A stretch of 64,000 bases of DNA, taken from assembly GCF_014905175.1 (NCBI RefSeq), contig NC_057789.1:8370001-8434000 (forward strand), given 5' to 3'. Positions 25,735 to 37,922 of the stretch are shown here, in pieces. Source of the stretch: Aphidius gifuensis. Lineage: Eukaryota > Arthropoda > Insecta > Hymenoptera > Braconidae. Position 1 is the first letter of the stretch, and each line of letters begins with the position of its first letter. The notes beneath the pieces are model-generated. The model was given only the letters and a program-made list of their open reading frames with translations. It ran no database searches and was not told where the DNA came from. Both the position numbers and the translations under genes were made by a program.

Positions 25735-25885
25735 GGATCATTGAATTTATCGCTCGATAATTCTGTTAGATTGTTATGGTGAATATTCAGACTCTCAAGA
25801 TTTGATAAATTGCTAAAGGTACCTGGTTGAAGGAAAGTTATATTATTGCATGATATAGTTTTAAATCTTTGAGTTTTTTTTTAAG
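25735..25885 (-). pseudogene. Mid-LRR fragment upstream of gene D
   Basis: About two LRR units (SLNIHHNNLTELS and a GTFSNLSNLE-like segment), most like gene F, cut off at both ends. A homologous fragment lies at 28745-28945 upstream of copy E. Confidence 0.65.
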
Positions 25886-25889
25886 AATT

Positions 25890-26430
25890 ATTATTTATAT
25901 ATTAATAATTAAAAATATCTAGTGATACATATGTAGTAGTATTTATTTTAAATTTTCTATTCATCAAGGGCAAAATATAGATGGAAAACTTTTTCAAATT
26001 ATTTAATTTCTTATTTATTTTTTTTCAAAATGTGTATGTGTGTGTGTTTTTATTTTTTTTAACAACAATTGCTGTTTTATTGACAAACTATTTTTAAAAC
26101 ACCTTCAGATTTTTTGATGGTTTTTAATGCAAATATCTCAATTTTATTTTACATAATATTACATGAATGTAAAATAGATAATTAGTAGAAATAATTAGTT
26201 GTGGTTTCTTAAATTAGATTGTATTAAACAATTTAACAATTTTTGAAAATGTAAACAAAAAAATAATTCAAAATGAAGAAACAAACAGTTTAAATTCTTG
26301 GTATTTGGATTATTTATTTATTGTTGATTTTATTATTATTTATAATTCTAAAAATATCAGCTCATAATTTTTCATTAATAGTTTTCAAAATATAAAAAAA
26401 AAAAAGTTTTATTGACTGAATGGTTTTAAA
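25890..26430. other. AT-rich spacer between F-box copies
   Basis: Contains a short GT tract (about 26033-26047) and sequence similar to other LRR-cluster flanks (TTCTTGGTATTTGAATTATTTATTTATTG, also near 29660). No gene. Confidence 0.5.
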
Positions 26431-26434
26431 TATA

Positions 26435-26650
26435 ATCAGTGAAAATATCTGAATCAAAGTAATCAAGTGGGTTTGATTGTAAGCTTAGACTTTCTAGTTT
26501 TTTAAAATCATTAAATATATTTTTTGGCAATGTTGTAAAATGATTATCATCATTAAGATTTTAAAAGCTAGTAAAAATATCTTTTGGAATAAAAGCCAAA
26601 TTTCTTAGGCTGAGATCAATATCATGACTATTAAAATTTTTTTACTTAGC
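26435..26650 (-). pseudogene. Two LRR fragments joined
   Basis: 26435-26560 resembles a late LRR unit of the J/K/L subfamily (LTTLPKNIFNDF, SNPLDYF). 26565-26650 is the N-cap unit duplicated from 23395-23490. They are joined directly, so the intervening gene body is deleted. Confidence 0.6.
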
Positions 26651-26993
26651 CGCTAGATTTTTTACTAATAGCTTTAATGTAACGGGAGGGAGTACTTAAA
26701 ACGAAAGTAGGGGAGTATTAGAAAGAGAGCGTCTGGAGCGAACTCGGTACTAGTCCCTGATTTGGCGTTCAGTGCATATGGTAACCCTAATATTGCAGTG
26801 GTAAAAAATGCTGGTAGTATATGATAAAACATCTTGCTGAAGAATGTCAAAATTGTGAAGATAAATACAATTTTTTTTTTTTAACTATGATTGTTACCGT
26901 TGATTGGCGTACTTCCATATTATATCTTACATAACATATTAATAGTCAGTCATCATCAAAATTTGTCAATTATCGAATTTATTTTCCTTCAAA

Positions 26994-28453
26994 TTATAGT
27001 ATAATATCAATTGTAAGATATGGCGATTCATATTTTTTTTTATCACACTTGAATGCAATACCTATGTTCAAATGTTTTTTTCGATTTCTTGATATCTTTT
27101 CTGCTCTTTTTATAAAATCAACAGTTACACTTGAGCGCACAACATAAAGCGTTCTCAACTGTGGTGAATTTTTAAGAACTTCTATGGCTAAATCATCAGT
27201 AATGTTATTATTGTATGGAAAAGCTACTATTCTAAGGTTTTTAAGCAATTTGATTGATGAAGAATCAATGACGTTATTAAAGCCGGAAAAAGCAAGAATT
27301 TGTAAATCTATCTTTGAAATTGCTACAACACCTTTATTCCAATTCCAGTGTTATGATATTTTTGAACAGTACTGTTTTAAGCTCGTCAAAATAATCATCA
27401 TAACGACAACATTTTAGTACACCACTTGTCATATAATCGACAAATTCATCGGAAATTCGTATACCACCAATTTCAAATCTTCTCAGAGCCCTCATTTCAC
27501 GTAACACCTGCAAACGCAAGTATTATAAATTTGAAAATTATTATTTATATGTAAAAATAAAATATTTTATTTTTAATAGATCTAATTTTTAACTTACAGT
27601 TATGGTGCCTTCTGGAAAGTAACAGGCGTTATAGAAGCTATTGTTCCAATTTGAAAGAATTAAGTCAGTCAATGTATCAGCAACTGTTAGTAATGAATGG
27701 ATTAAAGTCATAGGTATAAACTTATCTGTAAAATTTTGAAATATAATTGATAATACTTTTAGCTTAGAAAAACGTGATAAAGCATGATATAATATGTCAT
27801 GGCCAACATAGGTAAATCTCAATCGAAGCTCCACAAGGTTTGGACAATATTCATTAATAACTGGCACTATGTTACAATGGCCATAAGCTGACAAGTCTAA
27901 TTTTGTTAAATAATGACCACATTTAAAAAGCAGTGATTTTAAAAAATTAAATTGTCCATCGAATGTTGGATATTTCTTCAAACAAGTTGGATACTCATCA
28001 TATTCCCAGTGAGTTAGTTCAAGTTTTTTGACATTACCCCAAGAATAATCAAGGGCTCTTTTCCATTTTCGGCATACTGAAAAATATAAATATATTCTTT
28101 ATTATAAGTAAATCAATTTTTTAATTAAATAATTGATATTGTAATTATTGCGTACCTAATGCAATTTTTGGTCTTTCACATGCTGGCACATACATGAATA
28201 TTGCAGCCAGACAATCATCATTAACAAAGTCAATTATTGTATTATTGGGGTATGAATGATAATCATGCTGATAGTTTATCTGAAAAAATAATGAATATTT
28301 ATAATTCACAACACTGATTCAATAATTAATCTACAGCATGTTTTAACTGCAGTTGTATTTTAGACTAACCTCATTTTCTTTTCCGTTAAAATTCGTTAAA
28401 CGTGTTGAAATTGCATTAATCTCTAATTTACGTTTTGTTCTGGTTTTATCCAT
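26994..28453 (-). pseudogene. F-box/LRR gene, broken duplicate (copy E)
   Basis: The exon structure matches gene D: 28370-28453 (28 residues, 11 shorter than D), 28156-28279, 27598-28076, then a final exon starting near 27507. The F-box and first LRRs are well kept. In the final exon about 115 bp present in D are missing near 27334, which shifts the frame and gives an immediate stop (after ITLELE). The remaining C-terminal LRR part (26994-27330) continues in another frame. A shortened protein lacking the last LRRs could still be made, so truncated gene is the alternative call. TATA box at 28660-28667. Confidence 0.78.
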
Positions 28454-28659
28454 ATTCGATAAAAATATTAATTTGGTATATTTACTATAATCAAGTTATG
28501 GTCCGATATTTTTTTATCGCACACAATATATAAATTATATTAAAAAATTTTCTATGGTCTATTTCTTTTTTTATAAAACAGCAAAATATATTTGCCACAG
28601 TACGAAGCACTGCGAAGCACGAACGGACGTGAAGTGAGAGTGCAAGTTAGTGCGAGCCG

Positions 28660-28667
28660 TTTATATA
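28660..28667 (-). promoter_or_regulatory. TATA box of F-box copy E
   Basis: TATATAAA on the - strand within a segment shared with the gene D promoter (CTATATAAACGGCTCGCAC). Confidence 0.55.
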
Positions 28668-28744
28668 GAAACTGATCGATGTGAACCTATAGAACCGCCG
28701 GTTCACGCCGGTTGGCCAGAAAAATCGTACATCGGCTGGATCAT

Positions 28745-28945
28745 TGAAGATCATTGAATATATCGCTCGATAATTCTGTTAGATTTTTATGGTGAGTATT
28801 AAGACTCTCAAGATTTGATAAATTGTTAAAAGTACCTGGTTAAAGGAAAGTTATATTATTCCATGATAGTTTTAAATCTTTGATTTTTTTAAGACTACTA
28901 AATATATCGCTCGTTAATGCTGTTAGATGATTGTTTAGTTTTTAA
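28745..28945 (-). pseudogene. Mid-LRR fragment upstream of copy E
   Basis: Homologue of 25735-25885 but extending one more LRR unit (NHLTALT-SDIFSSLKK-like). It has no start, signal exon or terminus. Confidence 0.65.
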
Positions 28946-29099
28946 CTTCGCTAAAAAATAAAAACTACCATTAAGAAAATATATTTGATCTTTCTTTTAT
29001 CTGTTTAGTATTTGAATTAATTATTTGTTTAATATTATACTTTTATTTTCATTCATTATTGGAATAATTTCAGCAGCTTATAAATTATCAGCTAAAATT

Positions 29100-29270
29100 A
29101 TTATCAGTTATAATTAAAAAATATTTAATATAGATGATTTATATATAATTTCGTTGATTTATCTATACTGTTCAGCTACTGACGAGCGAATGGACTGGTA
29201 CCAAAAATTATTATAATTTATATGTGCAGTTGATTGAGTCTGCTTTCAGTTTTCTTGCTTGAAAACAACT
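29100..29270 (-). pseudogene. Orphan LRR promoter and UTR exon
   Basis: A UTR-exon-like segment (GAAATTATATATAAATCATC on the - strand) and the promoter block with GACTCAATCAACTGCACAT are present, but no signal exon or LRR body of this copy lies downstream before copy E debris. Confidence 0.5.
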
Positions 29271-29988
29271 CATTCTGTTATTGCTAAATTCGGAAAATAC
29301 CAAAATAATTATCATGATACCGATAAGGGTATCAAGTCATCTCTTTACGCAATATATTCCTTCAAATTTGTGGAAAGTGTAGCTGATGTAATACGTGATT
29401 ATAATAAATGCGTTTGTTAATTCGTGAAATGAAAATAAAAATTTTATTTTTTAATAATGATTATTAAAAATTATAAATTCATCAAGATGTATAACTCTTG
29501 GATTAGTGTAATCAGAATGTTTTCAGGTCACAGAAATCAACAAAATAAAGTCACGTTTAAATATTATTGTAGTGATTTTGATATTATGTTGGTTAAATTT
29601 TATTTTTTTAATCCTATTTCTAAATAATGTTGTTATAATAAAGAAACAAACGGTTTACATTCTTGGCATTTGAATTATTTATTTATTGTTAATTTTATTG
29701 TTATTTATAATTTAAAAAATTTCAGTTTATAATTTTCAATTTACTATCAGTTTCAATGAAATTATTACTACATGTATAAGTTATAATTATTAATAGTTTT
29801 TTACAAAAAAAAAATACATCGACTGAGCGATTTTAAATATAATTAAAAAATTGATATTTTAATGGTTATCTAATTTTAGACAATTCACAAATGAAATCTT
29901 ACCTATATATATATTCAAATAAACCTTTTTTATTATTTATAAAATGGGATGAACGTTATGTCGCTTTTGATATAGAATTTTATCAATT

Positions 29989-31840
29989 TCAAAATCGCAA
30001 ATGAAAATTTGGAAACCTATACTCATGCATCAATATATTTTTAGAATCTATTGTTAAATTGTTAAACGAAATACTAAGATGATAAATAGCTGGTAAATTG
30101 TTAAAAATATCTGAATCAAGATAACTTAGTCGGTTGTTCGACAAGTCCAGCGCTTCAAGATTTTTAAGACCAGTGAATATGTTTTTCGGTAATGATGTAA
30201 GATGATTATGGAACAACACAAGTTTCCTTAGACTTGATAAATTTTTAAAGGTACCTGGTTGAAGGGAATTTAGTTTATTCGATGATAGATATAATATTTC
30301 AAGTTTTTTAAGATCATCAAACATATCACTTGATAATTCTGTTAGATTGTTATGGTGAATATTAAGATTCTCAAGATTTGATAAATTGCTGAATGTACCT
30401 GGTTGAAGGAAAGTTATATTATTCCATGATAGTGTTAACTCTTCGAGTTTTTCAAGACCATTAAATATATCGCTAGATAATGCTGTTAGATGATTGTTGT
30501 CAATAATAAGTGTTTCAAGATTTGATAAATTATTAAAGGCACCTGGTTGAATAGAATTTAGTTTGTTCATTGTTAGGTCTAAAAATATGAGTTTTTCAAG
30601 ACCATTGAATATATCGCTCGATAATTCAGTTAGATTGTTGTTGTTAATATCAAGTATGTGTAGATTTGATAAATTATTAAAAGTACCTGACTCAAGATAA
30701 TATAGTCTGTTGGACGACAAATAAATTTGTTCAACATGTCCGAAGCCAGTGAATATATCTTTTGGAACAACAACCAAATTTTTTCTTCTGAGATCAATTT
30801 TATCATAATACGAATCATTACTGAGCAATGCACAAATAGCTGAATCATAATAAGATATCTTTTGGTTACAGAAATATTTATTAGAAAATTGGCTGGGAGA
30901 CGTTAAAGCAAAATCATCAAATCGTTTTCGTAAATCATCGACTACAACTGTCTGGCGTTCATTATATTTTTTTTCAAATAATTGTTGTCTCTTCTCCAAT
31001 AAATTATCTGGTACATTATCTTCATTGAATTTCATAATGAACATTAATATTTTTAATAAATCGGCTGATTCAACACGTTCTTTTTCACTTATTCCGAATA
31101 ATATTTCTTCCAACGTTTTAACTTCCGGCTGTTTATTTGTCAAGTTTGATTGATATTCATTTTCTATTGCTTTTAATTGTTTTATCTGATTTATTTGTAA
31201 TTCATTTGACTGTTCATTTTTCAGTCGATCAACCTCATCAGTTTTATTTTTTATTTTTAGTTCAAGTATTGTTAAATTTTTTTCCAAGTTTACTTGATGA
31301 TCGGTTAATGATGAAACACGATTTTCACAAGTTAATAAAGCTTCCAAACTTTTAGTATATTTTTTATTTATTTTTGAATACTCAGCAAGTGTTTGTTCTT
31401 TATCTTGATTGATTTTTTTCAGTGTATTATTAAGTTGCAATAATTTATTATTCAATTCATTATTTTCCAATAGTGATGCTGATAATTTATTCTCAAGCAA
31501 TGTCTTCGCATCAAACAAAATTTTGTAGTCTTTTTCTTGCGTTCCCTGGTGGAAATTTTCTGTCGCTTTTTTCTGCTTTTCCAAATTATTTTCTTTGTCA
31601 TGATTATCCGGATTTAAAGATTCGTAGTCCTCATCCACCTCAGACGACTCATTCAGTTGACTAGTTGATATTGTTGAGTTTATTTCTGAAACAAAAAATA
31701 TTCAAACAATATTATTTTTTACCATGGATAATTTAAACGATATATTTAAATAATATGTATATTTGAAGCTTACTTTCAATTGGTGGTAGAGTTGTATCGA
31801 TTTCTGAAGCCATTTGATTGTAAGGCATTCGACATGAGCT
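29989..31840 (-). CDS. Coiled-coil/LRR protein lacking signal peptide (gene F)
   Basis: Exons 31774-31840 and 29989-31685. Starting at the Met at 31828 the product is 583 residues. An acidic N-terminus (DEDYESLNPDNHDKENN) leads into a coiled coil sharing FDAKTLLENKLSASLL, AEYSKINKKYTKSLEAL and SLTDHQVNLEKNL with the family, then YFCNQKISYYDSAIC and about 11 LRRs ending FPNFHLRF. The cognate signal exon (about 32092-32150) is present with a good donor (GTAAGTGAA). However, it carries a net 19-nt deletion relative to the intact orphan exon at 37923-38009, so its frame reaches a stop before the splice site. The large exon itself has no stops. It is either a recently inactivated secreted gene or one now translated without a signal. 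Confidence 0.7.
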
Positions 31841-32087
31841 CTGAAAAATCGAGAATTATGCTTTTTTCAATAAAAGAAATATGTCTTTTAACTTTAATTT
31901 GAAAAAACTTGATAACAACAATGGACACTAAAAAGACTATTGTCAATTATATTTTTTGTAGTACAGACTCTAGCACATAATACAGCATTTTAATAATACT
32001 AAACAAGATACATGTGATTATATTTAAAATGGATGATCAATAATTGCCAAAATTTTGGAAATATTGTTATTACGATTATTCACTTAC

Positions 32088-32150
32088 GAGATTTATAAAG
32101 CTACAAGCAATTGAACTGAATTAGCTGGCACCATTGATGGATTTTTGACA
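32088..32150 (-). pseudogene. Frameshifted signal-peptide exon of gene F
   Basis: Starts MIVKNPSMVPANS as in the orphan exon at 37923-38009, then the hydrophobic core is lost to the deletion and the frame terminates (ACS-FINL segment out of frame). Confidence 0.75.
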
Positions 32151-32474
32151 ATCATATTTTTGAGAAACATTTCACCAACCCTGAAATAATTTATTAAATA
32201 TTAATAAATTAATGTATTACAATTTGAAAAAAAAATATTTCAAATAAAAAATCTCAAGTTTTTTACATGCGATAATTCTAATTCAAAATTATAAACTTTG
32301 ATTTTTCTATAAATGTTTTTTAAATAAAGTATGTATAATATGAAAAACAATAAAAATTTACAAAAATAATAATAATGTACATTACTACGTACGTTAGTTA
32401 ATGAAAAAGTAAGAGAAAAAATTAAAAATAAACTGAGATAAAAATTATGGGTAGTAAGTAAACCAAATAAAAGT

Positions 32475-32650
32475 ACTTACATTTGTTGTTTATAAAAAAT
32501 ATTTAATAGATGATTTATATATGATTTCGTTGATGTGTATATACTGTCCAACTACTGACGAGCGAATGGACTGCTACCAAAAATTATCATAATTTATATG
32601 TGCAGCTGATTGAGTCTGCTTCATATCAGTTTCCTCAACTGCTGATATAC
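32475..32650 (-). promoter_or_regulatory. Promoter and UTR exon of gene F
   Basis: UTR-exon donor near 32479 (AAAT|GTAAGTAC) and the conserved promoter block at about 32599-32645 (AAACTGATATGAAGC, GACTCAATCAGCTGCACAT on the - strand). Nearly identical to the gene J promoter at 41575-41765. Confidence 0.55.
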
Positions 32651-33321
32651 AACTCATCCTGTTATTGTGAGATTCAGAGACCACAATAATTATCATGGTA
32701 CTGATAAGGCCCATCTGGGTCATTTCTTTACGCAATATGTATAAATTTTTGGAAACTATCGCTGCTGTATCTAATGATTATAAAATGCTCATGTCATTTC
32801 GTAATATAAGAAAATTGTATTATACATAAAAATACTGAATCCATTGGAAAATAATAATTAATTAGTTAAAGTTTTATTTAACGAATAAATATATTAATAA
32901 CAATATAAAATATATTATAAATTTTTAATTTTATTATTTATCAAGAATAAAAAATGAATGGAATAAAATTTGTGGATTATTTAATTTATTATTTATTTAC
33001 TTTATTCAAATTGCCTATGTATTTTTTATTTTTTTTTAAATATCTGAACATCAAGATATTGCTATTTTACTGACAAACTAATTTTAAAATAATCACAATT
33101 ATTTTTATGATTTTTTTGAGCAATATTGTAATAAAAATAATTTAATTTTATTTGACCTAATATATATGAATGTATAAATTAGAAAACTAGTAATGAAAAA
33201 CAAGTTGTGATTTCTATTTAATAATATTATTTAAGAATTTAAATATTTTAAAAACTGTAAATTAATATTCAAAATCAGTCACACATTGTCTTAGACGGAT
33301 AATGAATTCAAAAAAAAAAAA
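32651..33321. other. Duplicated intergenic (gene F upstream)
   Basis: About 650 bp closely matching 41760-42415 upstream of gene J, showing that these two modules are segmental duplicates. No gene. Confidence 0.6.
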
Positions 33322-33850
33322 ATCATATATAACGAAAATTAAAATTTTCAATATTCCGGTGGGTTATGTGCAATTATTAGTTAGTGTAATTTCTTTTTTT
33401 TCAAATAAAATGTCATATTGTTTAGTCACAGCACTATGAATGGGTTCCAATGTAAATCGGGAAAAAAAAACAGCCACATCAAATTTTTCTATTAGAATTC
33501 TAATAACTCCGTGAGTTTTAAAGATATCGTTTTCAAAATAGCGGCGATTTAAAGATCAAAATAAAAGGAAACTTTTAATTACTCGGTGCAAATCGATCAC
33601 GCTTACAGATAAAAAGTTATTTGATATTTTAAAAAAAAAAGAAAAAAAGGTTTTTAACATTTTTGGCTCTGGCAACTTTAATAATTATTTGAGAAAAAAT
33701 CGAAAATATACAAATCAAAGAGATTGAAAATACGCTTCTTTTGGTTCTAACACGAAGTGTCTCTGACAACTACTTTAGAAATGAGAGCGTCTTTTAATTT
33801 TCAGTAGACAAATCCAATACGTAGGTGACGCGAAGCGTCCCACCTACGTA
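33322..33850. mobile_element. Non-autonomous insertion with terminal palindrome
   Basis: Absent from the paralogous site at about 42417-42440. It ends in a 33-bp palindrome (33818-33850) built around GACGCGAAGCGTC, and carries GAGACACTTCGTGTTAG-like sequence reminiscent of the foldback at 3489-6953 and of the insertion at 49417. Non-coding. Confidence 0.7.
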
Positions 33851-33869
33851 AAATTAAATTTGTGTTAAT

Positions 33870-34010
33870 CTTTGTTAGAAAACTGGCGGTTGGATGTTGA
33901 ATCATCATCATCATCAACTATACAACTGTCTCGTTTTTATTATATTGTTTTTCACATAGTAATTAACGTTTCTTTTTCAATAAATCTTTTAATATTTTAA
34001 CTTGTTTATC
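33870..34010 (-). pseudogene. Relic linker of LRR gene downstream of gene G
   Basis: Degenerate match to the pre-LRR linker of the large exon (NQRFLTNRQ..., DDSCIV, KKRN-like), followed by unrelated DNA. It shows that gene G once continued into an LRR domain. A parallel relic lies at about 42440-42600 after gene H. Confidence 0.5.
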
Positions 34011-34181
34011 TGCTAATCTGATAACTTATCACTATAAGAACTCAATAAAATGGTCATATCTCCTGAAATAATATAGATAAGATTTTCGTACCACAATCAA
34101 ATTGAAGCTGTTAAAAAATACTACAACCAAGGATACGACAAAAAATATTTTAAAAATTTTAAACACGAAATATTAAGAAAA

Positions 34182-35186
34182 CTAAAAAGATATCTTGAAA
34201 GTCTTGGAACACTCTTGACTTATCTGCTCATTTTCTTTAATTTTATTTTCTAACTGTAGTGATATATTTGAGTATTGTTGATTTTGTTCATGATATTTTA
34301 ACTCAAGTGCTGTTAAATTTTTTTCCAAGTTCCACTGATGATCGGTTAATGATAAAACACGATTTCCACAAGTTATTAAATTTTCTAAACTTTTAACATA
34401 CTTTTTATTTAATTCTGAATATTCAGCAAGTGTTTGTGTTTGTTCTTTATCTTGACAGCTGATTTGTTGACATGTAATATCATTGAATTGCGATAATTGA
34501 TAATTCGAGCCTTCATTTCCTAGTAGCAATGTTGATAATTTATTGTCAAGCAATGTTTTTGCATCAAACAATATTTTGTAATTTTTGTTCTCCTTAGCCA
34601 AATCTTCCATAATTTTTGATATTTTTTCTTGTTGTAGATTCAAGTTTGTATTGAGTTTTATAACTCCCAATGATAATTCAGTGACCAAATCATTTTCGTT
34701 GATATTTTTTTGACGGTTTTGTTGATGAATCAAATGAGTTTTAAGGTCATTCTTATAATTTTCAAGCTCTAATTCACGTGGTACACCTGGATGACCTTTC
34801 AGGTCAATAAAATATTTGTCTAATATCGATGATACAGTCGTATGAGTTTTCAGGTCAATCTGACTTTTAATTACATTTGATGAATCAACTGCACCATAAT
34901 CATTTTGCAGTATATTTTGTGCACTAGTTGAGATTATTTTTGAATTTTTCTCACTTGAGCCCTGAAAATTAAACGATATCTATTATTAATTCCTTCAATT
35001 TAAAAAAAAATTTATTATCAACAGCTTTTTTTTACATTACTGTCTATTATTACCTAAAATAGCGAAATATAATATTAACTCTTACTAAAATATACTTACA
35101 GGTATAACAAGACTGCATGTCACATAGAGCATAAATATACCAGCTACTGAACTTGCTGGAAACACCATTAGATTTTTAACAACCAT
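34182..35186 (-). CDS. Secreted coil-only protein (gene G)
   Basis: Signal exon 35100-35186 (29 residues, MVVKNLMVFP then SSVAGIFMLYVTCS) joins in phase 0 to 34182-34961, giving 288 residues. The mature part is helical and Lys/Glu/Gln/Asn-rich. It is homologous to the N-terminal coil of LRR genes C and F (LDKYFIDLKGH, YKILFDAKTLLDNKLS, CQQISCQDKEQ, AEYSELNKKYVKSLENL, CGNRVLSLTDHQ). No LRRs follow: the frame ends in a non-homologous tail (CSKTFKISF). Paralogues H and I share this design. It is either a genuine short partner of the LRR proteins or a truncated relic. The intact signal and splice sites favour expression. Confidence 0.7.
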
Positions 35187-35710
35187 TTTATTTGGGAGAT
35201 ATATCACCAACACACTAAAATCAATAAATATTAATGTAATTTATTTTAGTTTTTTTAAAAAAATTTAAATGAAAAATCTTAATCTCATCGGTAATAATTC
35301 AAAATTAAATTTGCATAACAAAAAAATAATACTATTATTTTGCATTAATTTTTTCGATTTATTTTTGTTGGAAAAATAAATTGTTTTAGATAAATAACAA
35401 AAATATCAATTTTGATTTTTTCCTTTTTTTTTATATGTATAATATAAACAATTAAACATACTTGAATTTGTTACTGTGTTGGTTGATGAAGAAGTGAGGA
35501 TAGATAAGTTATTAAAAAATATTTGGCTTGAAAATTATTGATAGTAAATAAACCAAATAAAAATACTTACATTTATTAACTTGAAAAATAATAAATAGAT
35601 GATTTATATATAATTTCGATGTAACACTGAATTTACAAAATAAATAAATGTATATATTTGTCGGTATTGTAGATGGTAGTCAATAATAATTTTTATTGAA
35701 TTATAGTTGT

Positions 35711-35717
35711 ATTTATA
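35711..35717 (-). promoter_or_regulatory. TATA box of coil-only gene G
   Basis: TATAAAT on the - strand (AAGTATAAATACAAC) about 130 bp upstream of a UTR-exon donor near 35571. The same layout is found for H (44438-44444) and, altered, I (50828-50836). This promoter differs from the LRR-gene type. Confidence 0.5.
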
Positions 35718-35719
35718 CT

Positions 35720-36288
35720 TGAGCTTGTACTTGGATAAAATGATGTTACTAAAACGATCATGTGATCCAACGTGAATTTACTTTTAAAAAAATATCGTAA
35801 ATACAAGAAAATTATAATAAAATAAACAATACTGATTTATTGTTAAAATGACATTACTTGCACTTCAATGTACAGACGAATGTTAAAATTTTAGTGTTAA
35901 AATTACTTTAATTATTTTAACTTTAAACAAAAGTAAAAGTGACATTACAAAACGACGCTACTATAGATATTTTCCAGGTCCAAATGACAGGTAAAAAAAA
36001 AACTATAAAGCAGGGACCTAAGTCGATGTTTATAGAGTATAGCTAACTGATTGATGGATGCATCGATTGATGCATCTATGCACTTGAGGTAGGTCGGGGT
36101 TGTTCGGGGATGCTCGGGGCTGCGTTTATCCCCGGTGCCTTCTTGCACTGCTTGCACTATTTTTACCCTAAAGGGTAGTTTTGATTGGTTGGCCCACTCG
36201 GCTGATCTTTCTATTTAATTATTCATGAAATTGATAGTATCGGGAGGTTTCTAGTAATTTTTAGATTTTGCCGATAATATTCCTTACA
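35720..36288. repeat. Segmental duplicate block (upstream of gene G)
   Basis: Matches 44445-45055 and 50840-51345 at high identity, including GACGCTACTATAGATATTTT and ACCCTAAAGGGTAG. It defines the three-copy module carrying genes G, H and I. Its short open frames are not conserved as proteins. Confidence 0.65.
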
Positions 36289-36862
36289 CACGGAGAGAAA
36301 TCCGCACCAAATATTACTGTAGTGGTATCGTAAAAATCATAGCTGACGTCATTAAAGCGACTAATTCCCACTTATTATAATGATTATTATTATATTTCAT
36401 CTAAATTTTTTACTGTAGTCTACCGGAATTTTTGGAAGTCTCGAGTTAATGGTATACTTTATGCCAGAAATTACTGTAGTGAACAGCAGGTTTTCCCGCC
36501 AGATGACACGAATATTTATTGGAAATCAAGTATGTTCCTAACCTCTTCTAAAAAAGTTTATTGTTTTTATTTTATTCATGAATTTAAATTAAAATACGGT
36601 GAAACACATGAAAATTATAAAATGGTATATTTTTTTAAAATTAATAAACACATTACATTTTTATTCTGATGTTTAAATAATAAGGTTTTATTTAATTTTT
36701 TGTGACGTTTTTTTGTTTTGTTTTGATTAAAATTACTGTAGTGTAGTAGGAAATTCTAGTCGATCCTGGTGGCCTCCCCACGCAACTTCTCAATTTCCAG
36801 TAGACTACAGTAAAATTTGTTTGATACTCTACAGCATTATTTGCTGCGGATTTCTCTCCGTG
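36289..36862. mobile_element. 574-bp TIR element, empty site in paralogue
   Basis: Perfect 18-bp terminal inverted repeats CACGGAGAGAAATCCGCA. The paralogous site near 45048-45060 (CCTTACATATTACTGC) lacks it, giving an exact insertion with an apparent 2-bp CA duplication. TACTGTAGT motifs recur inside. No transposase. Confidence 0.85.
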
Positions 36863-37544
36863 CATATTCCTCCAATTTTAATTAAATATTATTTCAATAA
36901 AATAAATAAATAAATCGATTAATATAATTAATCCAAATTATCTAAAACAGTATTAAAAAATTTTCAATTTAAAAAAATTTAAAAATTAAAGCTGATATAT
37001 AGTTTCAAGTAATTCAATAAACTGTAAAATAATTTCAATATTTTTTTTTATATCCAATAGAATCTAAGACGAAAATGACTTAAAATTAAAAAAAAAAATA
37101 CATAAATGATATGAAAAAAAATTAAAACAAACTTGCAACGCAATTGGGTATATTAATTTATTATAAAAATGAAAATAAAAATAATAGATTTATTAAAAGA
37201 TAATAATGCAATACTATAAAATATATTTTATTTGTGAAATTTTTATTCAGAATATTTGATCATGTAATTGCCAGATAAACTATGATAATTGAATTCTTAA
37301 TTTTAATATTAATCAAGGGCAAAAAAATTGATAAAAAAAGATTTTTTAGATTATTTATTTTATTATATTTATTTATTTTTTTCAAACTGTCTGCGTGTAA
37401 AGATTATATATTTTTTTTTTCTTCTTTTTTCTGACACAAACATATGGTCACCCTATTTTCAAGACTAATTTTAATGAATCAGATGTCACTTAAAAAAAAC
37501 ATCAATAGAACGTTAGGATATTATTGTAGAAAAAGTTTAATTTT
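36863..37544. other. AT-rich flank, no gene
   Basis: Contains cluster 3'-flank-like segments (AACTTGCAACGCAATTGGG near 37130; TCATGTAATTGCCAG near 37260) also found near 18090 and 48075. No open reading frame of interest. Confidence 0.45.
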
Positions 37545-37905
37545 CCCAAGTGAAAAAAATATATTTATTGGAAATATGAAATATATTTATTTTATATTTA
37601 GAAAAAATTTAGAAAAGATTTAGAAAAAATATAAATTAAATTTAAAATATATACAGTTTTGAACATACGAAAATTAAATTAAAAAAAAATTTACAAAAAA
37701 TAAAAAAAAAATTAAGAAAAAATTTAGAAAAAGTTTAATTTTAGTATGTCCAAACTTGAACATATTCTAAATTTAATTTATATTTGTTCTAAATCTTTTC
37801 TAAATTTTTTCTAAATTTACTTTTAGTATGTCCAAAACTGTATATCCATTAAATTTAATTTATATTTCCATTAAATATAAATTAAATATATTTTTTCCAC
37901 TTGGG
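37545..37905. mobile_element. MITE, CCCAAGTGGAAAAAATATAT family (copy 1)
   Basis: Ends CCCAAGTGAAAAAAATATAT and ATATATTTTTTCCACTTGGG are inverted. The interior is AT-only with TTTAGAAAAAATTTAGAAAA repeats. Other copies are at 40801-41232 and 47138-47408. Confidence 0.8.
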
Positions 37906-37922
37906 ATTATTCACTTACGAGA

